DNA from: a virus
Strand: one strand, 5' to 3'
Length of the DNA stretch: 44,122 nucleotides
Virus record (IMG/VR): IMGVR_UViG_3300046413_001279
Location: 1-44,122 of that record
Both the position numbers and the translations under genes were made by a program. Shown here one piece after another: positions 15,855 to 22,547 of the stretch. The notes under the pieces were generated by a model, which saw nothing but the letters and a program-made list of their open reading frames with translations, searched no databases and was not told the DNA's origin. Within the stretch, counting starts at the first letter, position 1. Every line of letters begins with the position of its first letter.

Positions 15855-16524
15855 TATTTATTTTTAAACTATCAAAAAATTCTTTTCTAGCTAAATTATC
15901 ATTATCTCTAAATACTCCTGTTGCTTTAGTTGTAACCATGGCTGCTCCTTGATGTTTAACTCCTCTACAACTTACACAATTATGTGTACCTACAATAGTA
16001 ACAATAACACCTTTATTATTTTCACAAATTTTATCCACAGCATTATGAATAGCTGATGTTAGTTGTTCTTGAATTGCTCCCCTCCTTCCAAACAATTCTA
16101 CTATTCTATTTAATTTAGATAATCCAATTACTCTACCATTATCCCCAACAACATATCCAACATGAACTACACCTCCAATTGTTTGGTGGTGATGAGAACA
16201 CATTGAAGTTAACGGTATATTTCGTTCTATAACAATACCATCATAACCATCTGATGGAAATGATGTAATTGGAGACATCTGTGTGTATCTACCAGCCCAT
16301 AAATCATTTACATATGCTTTAGCTACTCTGTGAGGTGTATCAGCTGAATTAGGATCGTTTTGCCAATCACACTTTAATGCTTCTAAAAACCTGGCATAGG
16401 CCTTAGTAGCTTTATTAATCATTTTCTGTTTTTCTTTATCATTTAGAGGAAAACCAGGTGCAACTCCATTTGCAAAACCTTCTTGTACTACTTCTAAATC
16501 TGTATGTTGTTTTTTTCTTGCCAT
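15835..16524 (-). CDS. folE: GTP cyclohydrolase I (FolE)
   Basis: 229 aa. Zinc and catalytic residues are present: CSHHHQTIGG (C109, H111-H113) and HNCVSCRGVKHQGAAMVTT (C183, C186, H191). The family turns GTP into 7,8-dihydroneopterin triphosphate, the first step of both folate and 7-deazaguanine synthesis. With QueD, QueE and QueC in the same region, the latter is the likely purpose. A TATATTA box sits 5 nt before the ATG, so the gene probably starts its own transcript with the PRTase and MazG genes. Confidence 0.95.
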   Translation of the reverse strand: MARKKQHTDLEVVQEGFANGVAPGFPLNDKEKQKMINKATKAYARFLEALKCDWQNDPNSADTPHRVAKAYVNDLWAGRYTQMSPITSFPSDGYDGIVIERNIPLTSMCSHHHQTIGGVVHVGYVVGDNGRVIGLSKLNRIVELFGRRGAIQEQLTSAIHNAVDKICENNKGVIVTIVGTHNCVSCRGVKHQGAAMVTTKATGVFRDNDNLARKEFFDSLKINNGGHNI

Positions 16525-16529
16525 AACTG

Positions 16530-16539
16530 TAATATAATA
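16530..16539 (-). promoter_or_regulatory. TATATTA promoter-like box, 5 nt from the folE ATG
   Basis: Minus strand TTTATTATATTACAGTTATG. It matches the 6599 site in the last bases (TATATT-x-x-x-GTTATG). The gap before folE is 35 nt and entirely AT-rich. Confidence 0.5.
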
Positions 16540-16559
16540 AAATTTTTAATTAACTCCAA

Positions 16560-17171
16560 CTAATTTGCATATTGAAGCCATGTTGTTAAAATGTATTTAT
16601 CATCCGATTCTGGCATATATCCTTTATGAATATAAGGCCAACTAGCTGGGTGGATGATTAATTTACCCAGTGAAGGTTTTACTTTATAAAAATCTTTACC
16701 TTCTTTAAATAAAAATCCAGTTTCACCTCCCTTATCTACATCATTTAAATAAAGAATATAAACAAATTGTCTAATTGATGATTCTAAATTTTCTTTTTCT
16801 ACATGCCAAGCATTATAATGACCTGATCCTTTGTCATATTTTTGGATTTGTAATAAAGGATAATATGTTTTATCTTCTACAATCATATTATGACGATAAA
16901 GATCATGATGAGGAAAATTATTTAAATAAGTATCTGTATACTGATTAAATCTTTCCATAACAAAATTAGATAAATTATCATCACTAGTATTATTTTGATT
17001 TAAAATATTATAATCATTGCTTTTTTTATATTCATTTATACCACCATCACCACTCATACCTTTATATGATAATCCCTCATTATGAACAGTTTCAAACCTG
17101 TCAATTAGTAATTGACATTCAAAGGGTGTAAAAGCTTTTTTGTATACTCCTATTGTATCTTTAAATTTCAT
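16560..17171 (-). CDS. 2OG-Fe(II) oxygenase, prolyl-4-hydroxylase-like
   Basis: 203 aa. Iron ligands H123-x-E125 (AWHVEKEN) and H182 (YIHKGYMP), plus K192 (DDKYILTTW) for 2-oxoglutarate, fit the P4H branch. Glutamate replaces the usual aspartate in H-x-D, which is unusual for an active hydroxylase. GGETGFLF is the typical loop between the ligands. Substrate unknown. It is 35 nt downstream of the folE start region's opposite end and close to queE; overlap with the 66-aa gene is 11 nt. Confidence 0.75.
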   Translation of the reverse strand: MKFKDTIGVYKKAFTPFECQLLIDRFETVHNEGLSYKGMSGDGGINEYKKSNDYNILNQNNTSDDNLSNFVMERFNQYTDTYLNNFPHHDLYRHNMIVEDKTYYPLLQIQKYDKGSGHYNAWHVEKENLESSIRQFVYILYLNDVDKGGETGFLFKEGKDFYKVKPSLGKLIIHPASWPYIHKGYMPESDDKYILTTWLQYAN

Positions 17172-17361
17172 TTAAATATTCTTTTAATTTATCAATTAAT
17201 ACTAATACCTCATCAGGTTCCATTGTGATTGCACAACAAACCCCTACATTTTCTTCAATTTCTTCTAAGATTTCTAATGCTTCTTCTCTAGACACATCTT
17301 TCAGTGTTAAATGCCATGATATGAGAACGGCCTGTAAATCTCCATCCTTTATCTCTAACAA
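17161..17361 (-). CDS. Hypothetical 66-aa protein overlapping queE
   Basis: 66 aa, acidic and helical (REEALEILEEIEENV, then EVLVLIDKLKEYLNEI). It starts inside queE: the overlap is 74 nt in another frame, much longer than any other overlap here. A GTG in the codon run GAT-GTG-TCT near 17295 would give a 44-aa product with almost no overlap. The C-terminal part is thus more certain than the first 22 residues. No family recognised. Confidence 0.45.
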   Translation of the reverse strand: MLEIKDGDLQAVLISWHLTLKDVSREEALEILEEIEENVGVCCAITMEPDEVLVLIDKLKEYLNEI

Positions 17362-18070
17362 AATTCATAACAGGACCATAAGATTCCATTAAGCTTTCCC
17401 TATCATCTCCAGCAGGCATAGCCCAAACTTTATCTTTTGGTATTTTACATTCATTAAGAAATTCTTCTACTTCACTAACCATAGATAATTTATTATCCAA
17501 TACAGGTTTAATGTGGTAATCATCATGATATTCAATAGATTGTTTTATTGCTTCAATATTTAATCTTTTTGAATTATGTTTCTTAACCATCTTTTCATCA
17601 ACTACAGCTCCTTGAGGTGTTACCGCGCCAATAACTGGCACGCTATTACTAAATTTAGGGCTAATAGATAATAAATTAATAGGGTAGTCTGTTGGGAGAA
17701 AGTGACTCCCTTCAGTTTCGATAGTAATAAAAATATCGTTTTCATGTGCAAAATGTGTTAATTCATTAACCAAAGCAGGATGCATTGTAGGCGATCCTCC
17801 TGTTAACATCATCTCTTTTATATGAGGATGTTCATTGTACATATCAATAATGTCTTGAAAACAAAATGTACCCTTTTCTGGGTGTATACTAGTATACCAA
17901 GAATCACACCACCCACCTTCTCCAAAGTAGCATCTATGTGTGCATCCTGATGTTCTAACTACGATTGTTGGGTAACCTTGTCTTGACCCTTCTGATTGTA
18001 CTGCAGTGTATAATTCTAATACACCTAGTGTTTTTTGATAGTCTTCTATCCTTTTTAATTGTTTGTGCAT
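17288..18070 (-). CDS. queE: 7-carboxy-7-deazaguanine synthase QueE
   Basis: 260 aa radical-SAM protein. LELYTAVQSEGSRQGYPTIVVRTSGC is the QueE-type start (substrate loop VQSEG, R39). The Fe-S cysteines are C43, C47 and C55, that is C-x3-C-x7-C rather than the usual C-x3-C-x2-C. LTGGSPTMHP (90-98) is the SAM-contact strand, and the C-terminus GWRFTGRSHIMAFN is QueE-like. It converts 6-carboxy-tetrahydropterin into CDG. It lies 44 nt downstream of queD. Confidence 0.88.
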   Translation of the reverse strand: MHKQLKRIEDYQKTLGVLELYTAVQSEGSRQGYPTIVVRTSGCTHRCYFGEGGWCDSWYTSIHPEKGTFCFQDIIDMYNEHPHIKEMMLTGGSPTMHPALVNELTHFAHENDIFITIETEGSHFLPTDYPINLLSISPKFSNSVPVIGAVTPQGAVVDEKMVKKHNSKRLNIEAIKQSIEYHDDYHIKPVLDNKLSMVSEVEEFLNECKIPKDKVWAMPAGDDRESLMESYGPVMNFVRDKGWRFTGRSHIMAFNTERCV

Positions 18071-18114
18071 ATTGTTAATTTTTTAAAGTGGTTTTTCATT
18101 CACTAATAACCTAT

Positions 18115-18579
18115 TTACTCGCTATAATAAGCGGCATTTTTTCCATGTTCCGCAAACTTAACTTTAGTAACTCTTACTCTTCCATCTGTTTCCGTCGTTA
18201 CGAATTCATTAAGCTTGTTATAAATATATTCAGCAAATTTTTCCGCGCCAGTTGCTTCAATAACTCTAACTTGAGCTACGCCTGCAGTATCCATCATTCT
18301 AAATGCTTGCAATTCAGGATCATCTTCTGCTATAACCATAGTATGATCAAACATATAATCCATCCATTCTTTAGGAGATAAACCATCTATTTTAGTTTTA
18401 GCTCTTTTCATTCCACCAAAATCCCAAACCCAGTTTCTATGATCTAAATCACCTTCAAAGTATACTTTAAATGAAATACCATAACCATGTACAAATCTAC
18501 AATGTGTATCTGTTGCTTTCCATTGACGAAACACTGTACTAAATCCGTCAAAAACTTTACTTGATTGAAATTTACCCAT
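18115..18579 (-). CDS. queD: 6-carboxy-tetrahydropterin synthase QueD (divergent metal site)
   Basis: 154 aa of the 6-pyruvoyl-tetrahydropterin synthase family. C27 and H31 of the catalytic CxxxHGH stretch are present (CRFVHGYG), but H33 is tyrosine and the first zinc histidine (in the FxAAHR motif) appears as phenylalanine at about 17 (STVFRQ). WVWDFGGMKRAK, then FDHTMVI and the distal glutamate in KFAEHGKNAAYY are as in the family. It would turn dihydroneopterin triphosphate into CPH4 for QueE. Overlaps thioredoxin by 8 nt. Confidence 0.82.
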   Translation of the reverse strand: MGKFQSSKVFDGFSTVFRQWKATDTHCRFVHGYGISFKVYFEGDLDHRNWVWDFGGMKRAKTKIDGLSPKEWMDYMFDHTMVIAEDDPELQAFRMMDTAGVAQVRVIEATGAEKFAEYIYNKLNEFVTTETDGRVRVTKVKFAEHGKNAAYYSE

Positions 18580-18823
18580 TATACCATTCTTTAATTTCTT
18601 CTGGTCTAGCTAGACCTACTAATCTTTCTCCTAGTTGATTTCCATTTCCATCAACTTTAATTAGTGTTGGGACACTCCTAACACTATATCTTAATGATAA
18701 CTCACTATCCTCATCAACATTAACTTTTTGATAAGGTAATTGGCTACCTAAACCTTCCATAATAGGACCTAATGCTTTACAAGGTCCACACCAAGGAGCG
18801 GTAAAATAAAGTACTTTACTCAT
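18572..18823 (-). CDS. Thioredoxin
   Basis: 83 aa, short for thioredoxin (about 105) and closer to phage glutaredoxin/thioredoxin size. It has the WCGPCK active site (11-16) and the cis-proline motif SVPTLIKVDGNG, then GLARPEEIKEWY. The product could reduce the phage ribonucleotide reductase encoded at 28154-30854. It sits in the que operon, 8 nt overlapping queD. Confidence 0.93.
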   Translation of the reverse strand: MSKVLYFTAPWCGPCKALGPIMEGLGSQLPYQKVNVDEDSELSLRYSVRSVPTLIKVDGNGNQLGERLVGLARPEEIKEWYNG

Positions 18824-18841
18824 AATATTAATTTTAATTTG

Positions 18842-19048
18842 TTATACTAATTCTTCTACGATACCTATAATCTCCGACAATATAAGAATCCCTACTGCAA
18901 CCTCCAAGTTAAATAGCAGAAGAAAATATCCTCCTAATCTTATACCCGATTTTATAAAACTTACTATTTTATGCCATTTTTGATTTGGCATATGATCTAA
19001 GTTTTCTCTTTCTTTTATAATTCCATCCATATCTTTTATTTTTATCAT
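18842..19048 (-). CDS. Small membrane protein, 68 aa
   Basis: 68 aa with a charged N-terminal half (about 1-30) and one long or two short hydrophobic helices (GIRLGGYFLLLFNLEVAVGI, then LILSEIIGIV). A lysine-rich HKIVSFIKS lies just before the membrane segment. No family recognised. Its ATG overlaps the stop of the upstream 63-aa membrane protein by 4 nt, so the two are translated together and may form a complex. Confidence 0.55.
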   Translation of the reverse strand: MIKIKDMDGIIKERENLDHMPNQKWHKIVSFIKSGIRLGGYFLLLFNLEVAVGILILSEIIGIVEELV

Positions 19049-19236
19049 TTTTTTCCGTTTTTTTTATAATCAATCACAAATCCTACTCCCACTAATATGT
19101 TTAATCCTAAACTAGCTAATATTTCATGTATATCCTGATAAACATTTAAACTTAAATGAATATGTCCAATAATCCAAAAGGGGATAGCCATTTGTTGACT
19201 ATACCATATTAAAGCAAATTCTATAAATTTTTTCAT
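19045..19236 (-). CDS. Small membrane protein, 63 aa
   Basis: 63 aa with two predicted hydrophobic segments: FIEFALIWYSQQMAIPFWII (about 4-23) and ILASLGLNILVGVGFVIDY (about 39-57), ending in a basic KKNGKK. The orientation rule predicts a cytoplasmic C-terminus. No family recognised. Co-translated with the following 68-aa membrane protein. Confidence 0.55.
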   Translation of the reverse strand: MKKFIEFALIWYSQQMAIPFWIIGHIHLSLNVYQDIHEILASLGLNILVGVGFVIDYKKNGKK

Positions 19237-19241
19237 AATTA

Positions 19242-19937
19242 TTAATCAAACCAACCTGTAAACCCAATTCTTTTGTTATTACAACCTTGACTTACTTCAG
19301 TTACCATATGAGGGTTTCCTGGTTTACCATTTAAAACTGTATCAAAAACAACTAAAGAATCAAATGGTGGTACAATAGCTTTTATAAGGTTATGATCCCA
19401 ATCTAATTTACAAAATAACCCTCCATTTTGTACCCCCCAATCTTTAGATAAATGATAAACAAATGCAATTCTCCCATTTGGTCCATCAGTATGAACACCA
19501 TTATAATGTCCACTTGAATATCTAGAAGTAAAACAATTTTCTGGGTTTAAGTTTGTATTCTTATAACCTGTACATTTTGAAATATAATCAAAAAATTTAG
19601 GATTAAAAAATAAATTTTCTATTAAAGGGTGAAAATGATTATCATTTCGTTCATAACAATAAGAAAATCCTTCTTGATTTCTTACATTATAGATATGATT
19701 AATTCTTTTTTGTAAATCAGGAGCATCTTTTTTAATATATGGAATATAATATTCTTTATGCTCTACTAAATCTGGGTAGACTGCTAAATCCCAAGGTACA
19801 TCATCATAAAAATAATACTCCCATATTGTATTAGCACTTTCTCCAAATAAATTAGTTAATTCAAACATACCATGTTTATCCCACTCTTCTTTTACTAAAG
19901 TTGGTTCCGGTAAATTGAATTTTATATTATAATCCAT
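19242..19937 (-). CDS. 2OG-Fe(II) oxygenase (prolyl hydroxylase-like)
   Basis: 231 aa. Ligands H149-T-D151 (YNGVHTDGPNGRIAFVYHL), H210 (NPHMVTEV) and R223 (KRIGFTGWF) with the GGLF loop and PPFDSLVVFDT strand match the double-stranded beta-helix hydroxylases of the Tpa1/EGL-9 type. A 90-residue helical N-terminal domain precedes. It follows the two tRNA-type genes by 15 nt. Substrate unknown. Third oxygenase of the window and the one with the most regular motifs. Confidence 0.78.
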   Translation of the reverse strand: MDYNIKFNLPEPTLVKEEWDKHGMFELTNLFGESANTIWEYYFYDDVPWDLAVYPDLVEHKEYYIPYIKKDAPDLQKRINHIYNVRNQEGFSYCYERNDNHFHPLIENLFFNPKFFDYISKCTGYKNTNLNPENCFTSRYSSGHYNGVHTDGPNGRIAFVYHLSKDWGVQNGGLFCKLDWDHNLIKAIVPPFDSLVVFDTVLNGKPGNPHMVTEVSQGCNNKRIGFTGWFD

Positions 19938-19951
19938 ATTTCTTTTTTAGT

Positions 19952-20094
19952 TACCCAGACAGGACTCGAACCTGTGACCTCCTTGACCTCTTTGCTTTTC
20001 ACGATCGTATCTATTACGAGTTTCACTTTTACGTATAAGTTACTTCTCCGCGCCGAGTTAAGCCAAAGCGAGCTACCTACTGCTCTACTGGGTT
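19952..20094 (-). tRNA. tRNA-like element with expanded anticodon arm
   Basis: The minus strand has a 5' half with acceptor ACCCAG, TA, D-stem GAGC/GCTC with loop AGTAGGTA, and CTTTG as the start of an anticodon stem. The 3' half has CAAAG, AGGTC, and a perfect T-arm ACAGG-TTCGAGT-CCTGT followed by CTGGGT, which pairs with ACCCAG. Instead of a 7-nt loop, about 66 nt separate CTTTG from CAAAG; inside are small hairpins (ACTT/AAGT, TCGTA/TACGA). The variable region is 14 nt with a repeated AGGTC. No anticodon can be assigned. No CCA is encoded. Degenerate tRNA, unusual intron or a tRNA-like RNA are all possible. Confidence 0.55.
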
Positions 20095-20096
20095 TG

Positions 20097-20169
20097 TTGG
20101 CTCGCTAGGGATCGAACCTAGACTCTTCTGGACCAAAACCAGACGTGTTGCCAGTTACACCACGAGCCA
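20097..20169 (-). tRNA. tRNA-Gln (TTG)
   Basis: Full cloverleaf: acceptor TGGCTCG/CGAGCCA, anticodon stem TCTGG/CCAGA with loop TTTTGGT (anticodon TTG at the middle), T-arm CTAGG-TTCGATC-CCTAG. Discriminator A; the CCA end is not encoded. The AA codon CAA fits the AT-rich genome. It lies 6 nt after queC and so is probably cut from a long mRNA that begins near 22480. Confidence 0.95.
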
Positions 20170-20175
20170 AGCCCT

Positions 20176-20970
20176 TTATGCTGAATAATCAGCTAAGACC
20201 TTTGCTACAGAATCTCTAGCTACTTCCCAAGCCACTGGACCAGTTTCGTCTTCATATTGAACGGGATCTGGACGATCCAAAGCAATAAACGCTTCAATTC
20301 TTTCAACAGATGAAGCAGACTTATAATCACTGTTCCCACTAGGATAAGGCTTATAACTAGTATTAGTTCGAGAATAGACTTCATTAAAATCGAGTTCTAA
20401 AATTTCACATAAATACTCCCCATTTTGAAGTATCCCTAACTTGTCTGTATCGAGATAAGGTGTAAAATACCCTACCCTTTCAGCATCCCAATTACCGACT
20501 CTAAATGCATTATCATCTGCATCTCTAAATTCTTGTCTACAATCAGGGTAAATAGCATGATCACCAGCATGTATCCCTAAACAAATATCTACTTTTTCCT
20601 CTGTAGCATTTGCTTTAGATAAAGCAACGGCTTGAGTAATAGAAGCAAACATTTTATTTCTATTGGGTACTACTGTTTCTTTCATATTATCTTGCTCATA
20701 ATGTCCTTCTGGAACATCATCACCACCTTGAACAAGGGCAGAATTTAATAAATCAACTAAACCATCAAGTTTAATTTGTTTATAAGTTACATTGTGACCT
20801 TTACTAGCCAGATAATCTATAAGAGACTGTGCTCTTTCCAATTCAACTCTATGTTTTTGACCATAGTCAAATGATAAAGCTGTAACTGAATCATACTCAG
20901 ATAACGCTCTGAGAAGAAGTGTGGAACTATCCATTCCTCCACTTAACGAAACAACTGCATGTTTATTCAT
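20176..20970 (-). CDS. queC: 7-cyano-7-deazaguanine synthase QueC family, without the zinc cysteines
   Basis: 264 aa. The PP-loop SLSGGMDSS (8-16) binds ATP, and ALSFDYGQKHRVEL plus GIHAGDHAIYPDCRQEF match QueC. The C-terminal region where QueC has four zinc cysteines (SCY...CGxCxxC) reads TNTSYKPYPSGNSDYKSASS, with serine at each likely place, then VERIEAF as in the family. QueC converts CDG via ADG to preQ0. Loss of the zinc site may alter stability or stop at ADG. It follows the DpdA-like gene by 14 nt. Confidence 0.88.
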   Translation of the reverse strand: MNKHAVVSLSGGMDSSTLLLRALSEYDSVTALSFDYGQKHRVELERAQSLIDYLASKGHNVTYKQIKLDGLVDLLNSALVQGGDDVPEGHYEQDNMKETVVPNRNKMFASITQAVALSKANATEEKVDICLGIHAGDHAIYPDCRQEFRDADDNAFRVGNWDAERVGYFTPYLDTDKLGILQNGEYLCEILELDFNEVYSRTNTSYKPYPSGNSDYKSASSVERIEAFIALDRPDPVQYEDETGPVAWEVARDSVAKVLADYSA

Positions 20971-20984
20971 AATAATTAAAAATA

Positions 20985-21821
20985 TTAAAGTGACCCGGTA
21001 TGTTCCGGATAGGGCCTAAATCCGTTTTCTATTTTTTTAAATCCATTAATCTCTCTAAATACTGTTGTATTATGCAATATATCTTCATATTGTATATCTT
21101 CAAATTTAGTATCAAAATGATCATTCATATTTGCCTTAGGTTTTTTATTTAATCCATTATCCCAAAGTAAATTACCTTCTAATGCTGCCATTATTGGGTT
21201 AGAGGTATCAATTGATTCTATTCTTGGGTTATTATCATACCACCCAAATTCTTGTGGTATTGAACATCCTAATAAATGAAAGTTAACATCTTTAAGATGA
21301 TCTAAAGCTAATAATCCTTGTACAAATCTTATTCTACCTAATGCTTTACCCATATCTGGGTTAGTATGTGGGAAGAAATCATTATACCATGTTGCTCCAT
21401 AAGAAACACATAATTTTTTATAACCTAAATTAGATAATAGGTTAGCACATAAATATGCATCATTTTTATCTTTACCTTGAATTACGGCAGTTATTTTTGT
21501 TTTTTTAGGATATTTAAATTGCTTCCAATATTTAGCCTGAGCTGCTGTTTGGTGTCCTTCCATCCAAACATCAGGAACAATAAATTCATTTGGCTTTAAT
21601 TCCCCAACCCAATGTAATAATCTTTTATGGTCATATGCTTCTCCTAATTCATGAAGTGAATTATCCATAATAACATATCTACCTTTATCTCTAGCATCAA
21701 TAAAATATTGTTTATATTCATCATCTTGATCTAACAAATGAGGTAAACAATAGTCATAATCATTAAATTCAGGTGATGCTGTTAAAAGACATCTAGGTAC
21801 TTCATGTGATATTTTAGGCAT
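20985..21821 (-). CDS. dpdA: DpdA/TGT-like DNA base transglycosylase
   Basis: 278 aa, TIM-barrel pattern of tRNA-guanine transglycosylases and phage DpdA. YVIMDNSLHELG (49-60) fits the D-S/N base-recognition strand, FIVPDVW (80-86) the next acidic strand, AVIQG (112-116) the Q-G strand, and HLLGCSIPQEF...ESIDTSNP (182-209) the nucleophile strand with D205. The CxCxxC zinc site of TGT is absent. Expected action: swap guanine in DNA for a 7-deazaguanine. Adjacent queC and nearby folE, queD and queE supply the base. The family assignment is from motifs only. Confidence 0.75.
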   Translation of the reverse strand: MPKISHEVPRCLLTASPEFNDYDYCLPHLLDQDDEYKQYFIDARDKGRYVIMDNSLHELGEAYDHKRLLHWVGELKPNEFIVPDVWMEGHQTAAQAKYWKQFKYPKKTKITAVIQGKDKNDAYLCANLLSNLGYKKLCVSYGATWYNDFFPHTNPDMGKALGRIRFVQGLLALDHLKDVNFHLLGCSIPQEFGWYDNNPRIESIDTSNPIMAALEGNLLWDNGLNKKPKANMNDHFDTKFEDIQYEDILHNTTVFREINGFKKIENGFRPYPEHTGSL

Positions 21822-22317
21822 ATTTTTTAGGACGACCGCGTTTTGATATTATTAATTTTTTTCTATATTTGTCTTCTACAATATAATAAAGATCTATCAA
21901 TTCTCCACGACATTTTAAAGCTTCTTCTTCTACTTGACTTCTATCAATATTAAAATATTTTCTAAAATGAGAATATAAATTATCTAATTTGTTATTTTCA
22001 TCATTTTCATAATCCTCTAGTAATCGTTTTCTTCGAGCTCCTAATAACTTTGATTTCTCTAAATATTTTTGGATGTCTGGGTAGCATTCTTCATGAATTT
22101 CATTCAACATATGTTCACATAACCATGCTTGCCATTGATAACCAGAAGGATCAAAATCACCATTAAAAATTTTATCACGAAAATCTGCTTTATAAGGTAA
22201 TGGTGTATTTTTATCTTGATACCATCTCCACCACCTAAACTTATTATAATTTATCTTTTGATAATTTTTGTTTAGATGTCTTTCTATTTTTTTTCGACTA
22301 AATGGAACATTAAACAT
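21814..22317 (-). CDS. Hypothetical 167-aa protein with C-terminal AT-hook-like motif
   Basis: I use ATG at 22317 (MFNVPFSRKK), 1 nt after the stop of the 44-aa gene, instead of a GTG 9 nt earlier. The protein is basic, aromatic-rich near the start (RWWRWYQDK) and helical, and it ends in SKRGRPKKYA, an AT-hook-like core R-G-R-P that binds the minor groove of AT-rich DNA. No known family. It overlaps the DpdA-like gene by 8 nt, so translation is coupled. A DNA-binding partner of the transglycosylase is the natural guess. Confidence 0.6.
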   Translation of the reverse strand: MFNVPFSRKKIERHLNKNYQKINYNKFRWWRWYQDKNTPLPYKADFRDKIFNGDFDPSGYQWQAWLCEHMLNEIHEECYPDIQKYLEKSKLLGARRKRLLEDYENDENNKLDNLYSHFRKYFNIDRSQVEEEALKCRGELIDLYYIVEDKYRKKLIISKRGRPKKYA

Positions 22318-22318
22318 A

Positions 22319-22453
22319 CTAACCACAAGGGCAAAATACCCATAAACTAAAATATAACAAATAAAATACTAATGCAATAAATAAAAAGCTAACAATAGCG
22401 TCAAATGGTCTTTTTATAAATGCTTGAACTGAATCTTTGATAAAATCTAACAT
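22319..22453 (-). CDS. 44-aa single-span membrane protein
   Basis: ATG at 22453 to TAG at 22319-22321. The peptide starts MLDFIKDSVQAFIKRPFDAI and continues with a hydrophobic span (VSFLFIALVFYLLYFSLWVF) ending CPCG. Positive charges before the span predict the N-terminus in the cytoplasm. The next gene starts 1 nt later. It is the first gene after the promoter-like box at 22479-22488, at the head of the DpdA/queC transcript. No family recognised. Confidence 0.55.
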   Translation of the reverse strand: MLDFIKDSVQAFIKRPFDAIVSFLFIALVFYLLYFSLWVFCPCG

Positions 22454-22478
22454 AACTTTTATTTTTTATTTACCCGGT

Positions 22479-22488
22479 AAATATACGA
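22479..22488 (-). promoter_or_regulatory. TATATTT promoter-like box heading the dpdA-queC transcript
   Basis: Minus strand CTTTTCGTATATTTACC directly after the terminator hairpin at 22489-22516 and 25 nt before the ATG at 22453. It shares TTCGTATATT with the other boxes. Terminator followed at once by a promoter marks a transcript border. Confidence 0.55.
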
Positions 22489-22516
22489 AAAGGGACTTGG
22501 TAATCCAAGCCCCTTT
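22489..22516 (-). terminator. Rho-independent terminator after the outer-membrane protein gene
   Basis: Minus strand AAAGGGGCTTGG-ATTA-CCAAGTCCCTTT: CTTGG/CCAAG, one mismatch, GGG/CCC and AAA/TTT, followed by TTCGTATAT. It lies 31 nt after the stop of the gene at 22548-22958. Confidence 0.75.
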
Positions 22517-22547
22517 ACATATTTCTTAACCTTATCTTATTCTAACT

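Noticed and set aside
19952-20094. Group I intron in the tRNA-like element
   Set aside because: The insert is about 66 nt, far below the size needed for a group I core, and no P3-P7 elements can be drawn.
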